This document shows positions 34,996 through 42,963 of a stretch of DNA of 64,000 nt, piece after piece. The stretch lies in NCBI RefSeq assembly GCF_000621505.1, contig NZ_JHYD01000002.1, positions 310,001-374,000 on the forward strand. Reading direction: 5' to 3'. The stretch is from Ruminiclostridium cellobioparum DSM 1351 = ATCC 15832 (lineage in GTDB: Bacteria; Bacillota; Clostridia; Acetivibrionales; DSM-1351). Numbering within the stretch: the stretch's first letter is position 1; each line of letters opens with the position of its first letter. The notes beneath the pieces are model-generated. The model saw nothing but the letters and a program-made list of their open reading frames with translations, was not told the origin of the DNA and did no database searches. The translations under genes and the position numbers were made by a program.

Positions 34996-36702
34996 GTGTA
35001 CTTTTTTAAAAATATGAAAATTTCTCAAAAGCTATTGTCCTGTTTTATTTTAGTTGCAGTTCTCATAGGCATTGTAGGATATATCGGCATTTCAGAAATG
35101 CAAAATATAAACCTGCGGGGAAATGCCATGTATGAAACAAACTTGCAGGGAGTCAATCACTTAAGAAATCTAAAAGAAAATCTTTTAAAAATACAAATAG
35201 ATATTTTACGGCTTCTTTATGAAAGAGACATAATACGGATCGGTTCTCTGGAGAAAGAAATTGAACAGATAGATACTGAAAATGACAAACTCATAGCAGA
35301 TTATAAAAAAACCGGTTTGACAAACAAAGATCTATTTACACAATTTGAAAAACTGTTAAATGAGTATGAAAGCGCCAGGAAAGAAATTATTAATTTAGTC
35401 CATGAAAGTGAATATTCAAAGGCAGAAGCGCTATATCCCCACGTGTTTTCCATAAGGGATGAAATATCGGATATCCTGGATAAAGACATATCTCTGACCG
35501 TTGATCTGGCAAAAAAGGATCAACAGAACAATATTGCAAGTTTTGATAAATCCTTTAAGGCTATTTTATCCATTGTAATTATAGGTTTTTTAATTGCAAT
35601 ATTATCAGGGGTTTTGATTTCCAAAAGCATTTTAAAAGGAATAAACAAGGTTTTAAGTTTCAGTGAAGCCCTCGGAAGCGGGGATTTGACAAGGAGCATT
35701 ACAACTGACTCCAAAGATGAAATAGGCAGACTTGCAAATGCACTCAACAAAGCCACAGACAACACAAGGCACCTGATTTCTGAAATTATCAGAAATACAA
35801 CTGAAATAAATTCATCAAGCGAAGAATTATCCGCCACCATAGAAGAAGTAACCTCCGCTATGGAGAGCATAAATGAGTCAACAAAAGAAATATCCGGAGG
35901 CACAGGGGAGTTGAGTGTCTCTGTTGAAGAAGTCTCGGCTTCAACTGAAGAAATCATTGCAGGTACAAATATACTGGTGGACAAAGCAAACAGCGGTTAT
36001 TCGTCTGCAAAAGACATCCGGCTCTCTGCGGAGAATATTAAGGAACAAGGTTCAGCGGCAATAGAGGTTGCAAAAGAACTGTATGTTGAAAAACATACGA
36101 AAGTCGTCCACGCAATCGAAGAGGGAAAAGTAGTGGAGGAAGTTGTGCAGATGACCGATACAATCAGGCAGATTGCTTCACAAACCAATCTGCTTGCCTT
36201 AAATGCGACTATCGAGGCTGCAAGAGCGGGAGAGAAGGGCAAAGGCTTTGCCGTCGTAGCCGAAGAAATCCGCAAACTGGCCGAAGAATCCACCTGGGCT
36301 GCCGAACACATCAACAGGGTAATAAATAAAGTAAAATCCTCGTTTGTCAATTTATCCGATAATACACAGGAAATCCTGGGATATATAGAAAACAATGTGA
36401 TGAAAAATTATCAATTACTGATTGAAACGGGTGAAAATTATGAGCAGGATGCAAAATCCGTTCATAAAATGTCGGAGGAAATTGTTACATCGGCCCAAAC
36501 AATGATGGAAACTTTAAATCAGGTAGGTTTGGTAATACAGAATGTGTCGGGTACCGCACAACAATCTCATTCATATTCCGAAAACATTTCAAATAATGTG
36601 AATGAAACGGCTATAGCACTTGAACAGGTTGCAAAATCCGCACAGGCACAGGCCGAACTGGCAGAAGGTCTCAGTATGCTGGTCAATAAATTTAAAATAT
36701 AA
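34996..36702 (+). CDS. Methyl-accepting chemotaxis protein with 4HB sensor domain
   Basis: A 568-residue chemoreceptor. GTG 34996 has AGGGGG about 9 bases upstream. A first membrane helix lies at about 12-32, a four-helix-bundle sensor domain of about 155 residues faces outside, a second helix lies at about 190-212, then HAMP and a long signalling coiled coil with the tip [20 protein letters not shown]. The receptor is embedded in a sugar catabolic operon, so it probably mediates attraction to the same compound, perhaps through the binding protein. It lacks a C-terminal NWETF-type pentapeptide. Confidence 0.93.
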   Translation: MYFFKNMKISQKLLSCFILVAVLIGIVGYIGISEMQNINLRGNAMYETNLQGVNHLRNLKENLLKIQIDILRLLYERDIIRIGSLEKEIEQIDTENDKLIADYKKTGLTNKDLFTQFEKLLNEYESARKEIINLVHESEYSKAEALYPHVFSIRDEISDILDKDISLTVDLAKKDQQNNIASFDKSFKAILSIVIIGFLIAILSGVLISKSILKGINKVLSFSEALGSGDLTRSITTDSKDEIGRLANALNKATDNTRHLISEIIRNTTEINSSSEELSATIEEVTSAMESINESTKEISGGTGELSVSVEEVSASTEEIIAGTNILVDKANSGYSSAKDIRLSAENIKEQGSAAIEVAKELYVEKHTKVVHAIEEGKVVEEVVQMTDTIRQIASQTNLLALNATIEAARAGEKGKGFAVVAEEIRKLAEESTWAAEHINRVINKVKSSFVNLSDNTQEILGYIENNVMKNYQLLIETGENYEQDAKSVHKMSEEIVTSAQTMMETLNQVGLVIQNVSGTAQQSHSYSENISNNVNETAIALEQVAKSAQAQAELAEGLSMLVNKFKI

Positions 36703-36758
36703 ATTTAACGAAACGCTTAAAATAAATATTCAAACCATTTAATAGAGGAGTGAAGCAG

Positions 36759-37214
36759 ATGTCCATAGCAATAGGATGTGATGAAGCAGGATTTCAATTC
36801 AAGGAAGTAATAAAAGGCCTTTTAACAGAAAAAGGTATGGAATTTGAAGACTTCGGAGTTTATAATACCGATCCGGTTTTATATCCTGATATTGCTGTTG
36901 CAGTTGCAAGGTCAATAGCTGAAGGAAAACATGAAAGAGGTATTTTGATCTGCGGTACGGGAATCGGAATGGCAATTGCCGCCAATAAGGTTCCCGGAAT
37001 AAGAGCGGCTGTTTGCCATGATCCTTTCTCGGCTGAACGTTCCAGAAAGAGCAATAACGCACAGATCATGACTCTTGGGGCACGCGTAATAGGGATAGAG
37101 CTTGGAAAGCTTTTGGTTAATTTATGGCTCAAATGCGAATTCGAAGGCGGCGGTTCGGAAGCGAAAGTCAACAAAATATCCGAATATGAAAGTGAATACT
37201 TGAAAAGCTGCTGA
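36759..37214 (+). CDS. RpiB/LacAB-family sugar-phosphate isomerase (variant, possible erythrulose-4-phosphate isomerase)
   Basis: A 151-residue protein. The catalytic Cys65 motif ICGTGIGM, ANKVPGIRAAVCHDPFSAE and NNAQIMTLGARVIG match the family. In RpiB the N-terminal motif is GCDH, with His holding phosphate; here it is GCDEAGF, Glu in place of His. That variant, beside a DhaK/DhaL-like kinase, resembles isomerases of tetrose phosphates. ATG 36759 has GAGGAG upstream; the GTG at 36750 overlaps that site. It would convert a ketose phosphate to an aldose phosphate, for example erythrulose-4-P to erythrose-4-P, linking to the pentose phosphate pathway. Ribose-5-P isomerase activity cannot be excluded. 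Confidence 0.85.
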   Translation: MSIAIGCDEAGFQFKEVIKGLLTEKGMEFEDFGVYNTDPVLYPDIAVAVARSIAEGKHERGILICGTGIGMAIAANKVPGIRAAVCHDPFSAERSRKSNNAQIMTLGARVIGIELGKLLVNLWLKCEFEGGGSEAKVNKISEYESEYLKSC

Positions 37215-37251
37215 TAAACATTATAAAAGAAAAAGAGGGGAGAGGTTTTAT

Positions 37252-38253
37252 ATGCAGAGAATTATCAATGATCCATTCAATTGTGTAGAAGATATGCTGG
37301 AAGGTTTCCTCAAAACCCATACAGACATAGTTGTAAAAACCGACAATCCAAGAACAATCAAGTATAAAAATGCTCCTGTTCCCGGTAAAGTCGGTATTGT
37401 TACCGGAGGAGGTTCGGGGCACAAACCGGCATTCATAGGTTACTGCGGAAGGAACATGGTTGATGCCGTTGCAGTGGGAGAGATATTTGCATCGCCTACC
37501 GCCAAAGCATTCCTGGATGCAATGAGAGAGGCCGACTCAGGGAAGGGTGTAGCTTGTCTTTACGGGAACTATGCCGGAGACAATATGAATGTCAGGATGG
37601 CTACAACTTTTGCCGAAGAAGAAGGTATAGCAGTTAAAACCGTTGTTGCAAACGATGACGTCGCCTCTGCGCCCAAGTCCGAAAGGGAAAAAAGACGCGG
37701 TGTAGCCGGAGAAATATTAATGTGGAAGGTTGGGGGAGCCAAGGCTGCAAGGGGAGGCACCCTTGATGAAGTTATAGCGGCAGCACAGAAAGCCATAGAC
37801 AATACAAGAAGTGTTGGCATTGGACTTACCTCCTGCACCATACCGGCGGTGGGACATTCGAACTTTAAAATAGAGCCGGGTACCATGGAAGTAGGTATCG
37901 GGCATCACGGTGAACCCGGAATAAAGGTTTCCGAGCTCAAATCAGCCGATGAAATGGCTCAGATGATGCTTGACGTTATTCTTCCGGATTATCCCTTTGT
38001 CGAAGGGGATGAAGTTGTTGCTCTTGTTTCGGGTCTTGGGGCTACTCCTGTAATGGAGCTTTATATACTTTACAATAAGGTGGAAGCAATACTTGCCGAA
38101 AAAGGAATCAAAGTGCACAGGTCTTATGTGGGAAATTACTTTACCTCACTTGAAATGATGGGAGCTACAGTCACATTGATGAAAGTTGATGAGGAGCTCA
38201 AGGAACTTGTGGACGAAGAAGTGGACACAGTTGGAATGAAGCAGTTTAAATAA
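37252..38253 (+). CDS. DhaK-like ketose kinase subunit, active-site variant
   Basis: A 333-residue Dak1-domain protein. The covalent substrate His is kept in GIGHHGEPGI (H219) and Asp110 in NYAGDNMN is kept. The dihydroxyacetone-site motif GGGSGHEPAH of DhaK is GGGSGHKPAF here, so the second conserved His (E. coli His56) is Phe61. No DhaM phosphotransferase subunit is encoded nearby. The loss of this His and the neighbouring isomerase suggest a larger ketose such as erythrulose as substrate. AGAGG lies upstream of ATG 37252. It works with the DhaL-like protein encoded 22 bases downstream, which supplies the phosphoryl donor. Confidence 0.88.
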   Translation: MQRIINDPFNCVEDMLEGFLKTHTDIVVKTDNPRTIKYKNAPVPGKVGIVTGGGSGHKPAFIGYCGRNMVDAVAVGEIFASPTAKAFLDAMREADSGKGVACLYGNYAGDNMNVRMATTFAEEEGIAVKTVVANDDVASAPKSEREKRRGVAGEILMWKVGGAKAARGGTLDEVIAAAQKAIDNTRSVGIGLTSCTIPAVGHSNFKIEPGTMEVGIGHHGEPGIKVSELKSADEMAQMMLDVILPDYPFVEGDEVVALVSGLGATPVMELYILYNKVEAILAEKGIKVHRSYVGNYFTSLEMMGATVTLMKVDEELKELVDEEVDTVGMKQFK

Positions 38254-38275
38254 ATCTTTTGAAAGGAGTTCAACT

Positions 38276-38914
38276 ATGAGCAGCTTTAAAAATTCAGGCG
38301 CATCTTCAGTAGTATATAACGTCATAAATACAATTATAGATAATTGGGTTTATTTAAGTGAGGTTGACGGATTGATAGGTGACGGGGACCATGGGGTTAA
38401 TATGAACAAGGGTTTTACCCTCACCAAAAACAGATTGGGCGGCAAAGAAGTAAGCCTGTCAGAAGGCTTTAATGTACTTGGTAAAACACTTATACTTGAA
38501 ATCGGCGGTTCGATGGGTCCCCTGTACGGAACTTTCTTCACCGAGTTTTCAAAAGGTTTCAAGGAGGTTGAAGATATAGACAGGGAAGCTTTTGGAGCCG
38601 CACTGGAGGGGGCGCTCAAAGGCATGCAGGCTTTTGATAAAGCAAAAGTCGGCGATAAAACTCTCATGGATACTCTGGTTCCGGCTATTGACGCATATAA
38701 GGCGGCTTTGGCCCAAGGAAAAGACTTCAAGGCGGCACTGCAGGATATGAAAGTTGAGGCCGAAAAGGGAAAGGAATCCACAAAGGATATGGTGGCCAAA
38801 ATAGGAAGAGCTGCCAGACTGGGAGAGAGATCAAGGGGGGTTCTCGATGCGGGAGCCACTTCATGCAATCTTATTTTGCAGTCAATGGCGGATGCTATTG
38901 CAGCATTGTTGTAA
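38276..38914 (+). CDS. DhaL-like nucleotide-binding kinase subunit
   Basis: A 212-residue Dak2-domain protein. The metal-binding GDGDHG (36-41), GGSMGPLYGTFF, GDKTLMDTL and ARLGERSRGVLDAGATS are as in DhaL and hold ADP/ATP with two magnesium ions. AAAGGAG lies before ATG 38276. It forms the kinase with the preceding DhaK-like subunit. Because no DhaM is present, either ATP is used directly or a distant PTS protein recharges the subunit. It is the last gene of the operon, followed by a strong terminator. Confidence 0.9.
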   Translation: MSSFKNSGASSVVYNVINTIIDNWVYLSEVDGLIGDGDHGVNMNKGFTLTKNRLGGKEVSLSEGFNVLGKTLILEIGGSMGPLYGTFFTEFSKGFKEVEDIDREAFGAALEGALKGMQAFDKAKVGDKTLMDTLVPAIDAYKAALAQGKDFKAALQDMKVEAEKGKESTKDMVAKIGRAARLGERSRGVLDAGATSCNLILQSMADAIAALL

Positions 38915-38942
38915 AATTCTTTCGTAATGTTTTTTTAATAGG

Positions 38943-38982
38943 GGCGGCTGCAAAACTTATTTTGGTTTTGCAGCCGCCTTTT
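38943..38982 (+). terminator. Intrinsic terminator of the sugar operon
   Basis: GGCGGCTGCAAAAC (38943-38956) pairs perfectly with GTTTTGCAGCCGCC (38965-38978), with an 8-base loop and TTTT after it. Confidence 0.9.
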
Positions 38983-39090
38983 AAATAAGGGGGAAAAATA
39001 TTCAGGACCGATTATTAAAAAATTATATTGTAAATATTGGAAAAGTGTGCTAATTTTTAAATTAGAATTTTTATATTAAAGGATTTATTT

Positions 39091-39657
39091 ATGAAAAAGA
39101 TTTCTCTCTTGTTAATATGTTTAAGTGTTATTTTCATTTTTGTTGGCTGCAGCGGTAATAAAAACGAAAGTAAAGCTGCATCGACTACTGCTACTGCCGG
39201 GCAAGGCAGCGTTGATGAAAAAAAAGAAAAGGATAAGGAACAAGCTGTGGAGGATGAAAACAAAGCCCCTCAAAATAAAGATAAAGTAGTTGGAAAAGTT
39301 AAATTATCTGACGGCATTTATTTTGATGACAGGCGTTTCGGAGATAATGTTTTAAAAAGTTATTGTGAGGTTGAAATATCCAATATAACCGATACTTCCT
39401 TTGATTTCACTGTTTATGAAGTGAATATGCCGGAGGGAGAAAAAAATAAAAAGGTTATTTTCCTTACCAATACGGCAGTTTTTACAGACGATGGCATGAA
39501 AGCGGCTTTTTACGGAAAAAAGTATACTCTTGACTTCACCTTCCCAAATAAACATAATGCAGAACCCATTGTAACCGACATAGAGATATCGGGCTTCGAG
39601 CCATTGGAAGGCAGGACCTATGTCAATAATGGAATACCTGGGCATGAATTCGGCTAA
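39091..39657 (+). CDS. Lipoprotein of unknown function
   Basis: A 188-residue protein with a signal peptide and lipobox FVGC (Cys22 or nearby), then a charged Lys/Glu-rich linker (about 47-70) and a compact beta-rich domain (about 73-188; DGIYFDDRRFGDNVLKSYCE, and ISGFEPLEGRTYV). No family was recognised; the domain is reminiscent of small beta-sandwich domains found on other clostridial lipoproteins. AAAGGA lies upstream of ATG 39091. It is a single-gene unit closed by a terminator and is unrelated to its neighbours as far as can be seen. Confidence 0.8.
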   Translation: MKKISLLLICLSVIFIFVGCSGNKNESKAASTTATAGQGSVDEKKEKDKEQAVEDENKAPQNKDKVVGKVKLSDGIYFDDRRFGDNVLKSYCEVEISNITDTSFDFTVYEVNMPEGEKNKKVIFLTNTAVFTDDGMKAAFYGKKYTLDFTFPNKHNAEPIVTDIEISGFEPLEGRTYVNNGIPGHEFG

Positions 39658-39682
39658 AATAGATAATGCACTCATTAAAAAG

Positions 39683-39729
39683 ACTCCTTTTTGGTTAAAG
39701 CTGCAATTCTCAACCAAAAAGGAGTTTTT
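39683..39729. terminator. Bidirectional terminator between lipoprotein and lysin genes
   Basis: ACTCCTTTTTGGTT (39683-39696) pairs perfectly with AACCAAAAAGGAGT (39712-39725), 15-base loop. T-runs exist on both strands, serving the convergent genes on either side. Confidence 0.88.
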
Positions 39730-39775
39730 AAAGTGTTCTACATATAAAACTTATTTTGGACCCATTTTGTATTTA

Positions 39776-40651
39776 TTAGCTGATAAGTGCAATAAATGTG
39801 GTACTGTCGCATATTCCGTTTGCAGGTAAGCCATTGGCACTTTTAAATGAATTTATTGCTGTTGTCAGTCCCGAACCGAAGGTTCCCGGATACTCTACAC
39901 CATTTGGATTATATCCCCACAACATTACAAGAATTTCGGCTGCGGTAACCATGTATTGGGTTTCTCCCTTGGTAACGTAATGACTTCCAAGAGCATTTTT
40001 TGATGCAGTACCCCAGATTCCATCCACAACAAGACCTGCATTATAATCTAAATTCATAGCTGTTTGTAAAACCTTAATGCCTGCTTTTTTGGTTTCAGCT
40101 CCTCTTACGCCATCGGTAGCGATGCTGGAACCGGTGAACTTGTTTGCTTGAACTTGTCCGGCCTGTATAATTGTGTTAACACCTCCGGGGGGAGTACCGC
40201 TTTCGTTATATCTCAGGATACAGTCCCAGGGGCTGTTATAATAACTTCTGATGCAAACTTCTTTTCCTGTTTGATCCCCTGGTTGTCCTCCGGTTGCCCC
40301 GCCATTTTCATTTTGGCTTGCATGAACGATTTGACCGTTGCCAATAAACATTGCAGTATGTGAGGATGAATTCAGCAATACATCACCACGTACCAGGCCG
40401 GAACCGCTTGATAGTACTATCGATGATATTACATTGGAAAAACCGGTGTTAAGAAAAACACTCTTCATATTACCGGTATAAGTTGCACCATTGGTTTTTA
40501 CCGGTACGCCGGCAGTCTGCCAGGCGGTTATGATTGCAGAAGAGCAGTCATAATCACCACGCTCTCCCCATCTGTATGTCTGGTCATATCCGTGGCTGTT
40601 ATCATTTGCCAAATCAATCATCCATTGTGTTGCAGTTTCAATCTTTCCCAT
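39776..40651 (-). CDS. Pal-type (Amidase_5) phage-like peptidoglycan hydrolase with C-terminal peptidoglycan-binding-like region
   Basis: A 291-residue protein without signal peptide. The N-terminal part (about 1-150) fits bacteriophage Pal-like amidases: RWGERGDYDCSSAI gives the catalytic Cys36, and SSSHTAMFIG gives His98. The C-terminal region (about 175-291) has VVDGIWGTASKNAL and NGLPANGICDSTTF, two peptidoglycan-binding-1-like repeats. Such enzymes are normally phage endolysins released by a holin. No holin or other phage gene is visible around it, so it is an orphan. AGGAGG lies before ATG 40651. The 284 bases upstream contain no gene. Confidence 0.8.
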   Translation of the reverse strand: MGKIETATQWMIDLANDNSHGYDQTYRWGERGDYDCSSAIITAWQTAGVPVKTNGATYTGNMKSVFLNTGFSNVISSIVLSSGSGLVRGDVLLNSSSHTAMFIGNGQIVHASQNENGGATGGQPGDQTGKEVCIRSYYNSPWDCILRYNESGTPPGGVNTIIQAGQVQANKFTGSSIATDGVRGAETKKAGIKVLQTAMNLDYNAGLVVDGIWGTASKNALGSHYVTKGETQYMVTAAEILVMLWGYNPNGVEYPGTFGSGLTTAINSFKSANGLPANGICDSTTFIALIS

Positions 40652-40935
40652 AGTAGTCCTCCTAATGATTAATATTGAAAAAACAAATGAATGGGATCGC
40701 AGTTTGCACAGAATTTATCCCCATCCCATGCAACTGAATTCAATTACTCTTTCAATATATCAGGAGTATAAAATTCATGATTAACAACTAATGTAAATAA
40801 ATGGAATAAAATAGAATGATGTATTACTTTTAAATATTTTTAAAAATAATACATCAGAAAAAAAGTTGGAATCAATATTATAAGGGAAAGAAGGCATACA
40901 CTTTTAATGGAGCTGCCCATTTATTGAAGTTGTCC

Positions 40936-42765
40936 TTACACTATCTTCACATTATACTCTCCGAACCAGTAATTCAGCTGCAGCAGCCAGGCTATGAGCT
41001 GCGGACGGCCCATGAGCTGTCCGAACCAGGTTACATTGCTGCCTGTGCGGAGCAGTGTAAGAGCATCCTGGTGAAGAATATCCCGCAGCACCGAATTGGA
41101 GTCGGCCAGCACCTGTTCAAATATGCGGGTCACGATTTTCTCGTATTCAGGATTATGGGTTTTGGGATAGGGGCTCTTCTTTCGGTTAAGAATCTTATCA
41201 GGCAGGTATTCAGCCATTGAATTCCTCAGTAAGGATTTCTCGACCTTATTTTTGAACTTGATGCTCCAGGGTACATTATATACGTATTCCAGAATTCTAT
41301 GGTCGGAAAAGGGTACCCTGACCTCAAGGCCGCTGGCCATCGACATCCTGTCCTTGCGTTCCAAAAGACTTGTCATAAACCAGTTGACAGACAGCCAGGT
41401 AGCTATCCTGCTGCTTTTCATTTCCTCGGATTCGTTTGGGGCCAGCGGGCAGGCATTTTTAGTGTCCAGATACATCTGCTTTACAAATTCGAAACCTTCC
41501 CTGGGTTTGGCGAAATCCGGGTGAAACAGGAACACTTTAGATTCAGGATCGTGTATCCACGGGAAAAAGTCCCTGTGCAGCATTTCGGTTTTATAGAACC
41601 AAGGATAACCGCCGAAGATTTCATCGGCACATTCCCCGCTCAGAGCAACAGTATGTCTTTTTTTAACTTCACGGCAGTAATAGAGCAGTGAAGAATCAAT
41701 ATCAGCCATGCCGGGATAATCCCTGTATTTTACGGCATCATACAACAGAGTGGCAATCTCCTGCTGGGTTACGGTAAGTATAGTGTGGTCTGTTTTCAGG
41801 TATGCCGCAAGCCATGCAGCATAGGCATCGTCACTTTCGGGCTGGAAGCTTGTGGCCTCGAAATGCTGCTGGTTGCCTTCATACTCGAAAGAGTAGGTGG
41901 AGAGGGTTTCCCCGTTTTTTTTATCCGTTTTTGCAACGGAAGTTACAATGGAGGAATCCAGCCCGCCTGACAGGAAGGTACATAAAGGCACATCCGAAAC
42001 AAGCTGTCTCTTAATGGCATCTGTCAAATAGAACCGGGTTTTTTCAAGGATGGTGTCTTCGTCGTCCCGCATTTCATAGGCCTCAAGAGACCAATACCTG
42101 CTGAGGCTGAGACCATCGGTATCAAAAGTACCATGGTATCCGGGAGAAATTTCATATATATTTTTAAATATGCCGTTATTGGAAGGTCTCATGGGGGACA
42201 GGTAAAGCATTTGCCATATTCCTTCACTGTCCAGCTCGGCTCTTATCTGCGGATGCTTTAAAATGGCCTTGACCTCGGAAGAAAAAATAAAAGTATTACC
42301 CAGCCGGGTATAGAAAAAAGGTTTCACTCCCATCCTGTCCCTGGAGAGGTAAACCCTTTTGTTTGCATCATCATAAACTGCAAAGGCATATATGCCGTTA
42401 AGCTTCTCCGAACATCCGCGGCCCCAGATTATGTACGAATACAGCACAACTTCGGTATCACAGTGCGTGCTGAACTTTACACCGGAAGATGAAAGCTCCT
42501 TCCGCAGTTCATCCGCATTATATATTTCACCGTTATAGACAATGGTATAGCTTTTCCCCTCAAAAACCGCAGTCATTGGCTGAAGGCCGTTTTCAACATC
42601 AATTACAGCCAGCCTGTTATGCGCGAAACATACATTTTCACTGCGGAAGAAGCCATTTTGATCCGGCCCTCTATGAACGGTGGTTTTTCTCATTTCATTC
42701 AAAACCGTCTGGGTTACGCCTGAAGCAGAATCTTTAAAGTTAATTATACCAAGAATCGAACACAT
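40936..42765 (-). CDS. asnB: Asparagine synthetase (glutamine-hydrolysing)
   Basis: A 609-residue protein. The N-terminal glutaminase domain begins MCSILGI, where the Cys directly after Met becomes the catalytic nucleophile; this and GGAGG upstream fix the start at ATG 42765 rather than the longer frame to 42786. RGPDQ, CDTEVVL, and the synthetase domain with the ATP-binding PPi loop FLSGGLDSS are all present, plus GECADEIFGGYPWF. It converts aspartate and glutamine to asparagine and glutamate with ATP. It is a monocistronic unit with a structured leader that ends in a terminator hairpin, implying attenuation control linked to nitrogen status. Confidence 0.94.
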   Translation of the reverse strand: MCSILGIINFKDSASGVTQTVLNEMRKTTVHRGPDQNGFFRSENVCFAHNRLAVIDVENGLQPMTAVFEGKSYTIVYNGEIYNADELRKELSSSGVKFSTHCDTEVVLYSYIIWGRGCSEKLNGIYAFAVYDDANKRVYLSRDRMGVKPFFYTRLGNTFIFSSEVKAILKHPQIRAELDSEGIWQMLYLSPMRPSNNGIFKNIYEISPGYHGTFDTDGLSLSRYWSLEAYEMRDDEDTILEKTRFYLTDAIKRQLVSDVPLCTFLSGGLDSSIVTSVAKTDKKNGETLSTYSFEYEGNQQHFEATSFQPESDDAYAAWLAAYLKTDHTILTVTQQEIATLLYDAVKYRDYPGMADIDSSLLYYCREVKKRHTVALSGECADEIFGGYPWFYKTEMLHRDFFPWIHDPESKVFLFHPDFAKPREGFEFVKQMYLDTKNACPLAPNESEEMKSSRIATWLSVNWFMTSLLERKDRMSMASGLEVRVPFSDHRILEYVYNVPWSIKFKNKVEKSLLRNSMAEYLPDKILNRKKSPYPKTHNPEYEKIVTRIFEQVLADSNSVLRDILHQDALTLLRTGSNVTWFGQLMGRPQLIAWLLQLNYWFGEYNVKIV

Positions 42766-42821
42766 AAAATATTCCTCCAAAGTCAAATAAATAAAAGGAC
42801 AAGAAGTATTTTAAGTCAATT

Positions 42822-42910
42822 AATAAAAAAATTAACCGACCAGACGTCATTGTCCCTTTGGTCGGGTAAAAAGTATGAATTTTAGAAACGTATTGCAGCA
42901 TACTTTTTAC
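42822..42910 (-). promoter_or_regulatory. asnB leader: long stem-loop abutting an intrinsic terminator with nested A-x-x-G hexaloop
   Basis: Read on the minus strand, GTAAAAAGTATG (42910-42899) pairs perfectly with CATACTTTTTAC (42877-42866) across 21 bases, then at once CCGACCA (42865-42859) pairs with TGGTCGG (42842-42836), followed by a T-run. Inside the second hairpin, GAC-AATGAC-GTC presents a six-base loop with A1 and G4. Unlike the other nitrogen leaders, this hairpin is nested within the terminator rather than competing with it. No T-box sequence was found. Confidence 0.6.
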
Positions 42911-42963
42911 TTTATTCAGTATATGAAGTTTGGAGGCGATTAGTGCATAAATCGTGAAAATTT

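Noticed and set aside
36705-36735. Catabolite-repression (cre-like) site GAAACGCTT upstream of the RpiB-like gene
   Set aside because: Only half of the palindromic consensus is matched, and it lies inside the operon.
42822-42910. T-box leader for asnB
   Set aside because: No conserved T-box sequence (GGTGG..CCGCG type) or specifier-loop pattern is present.
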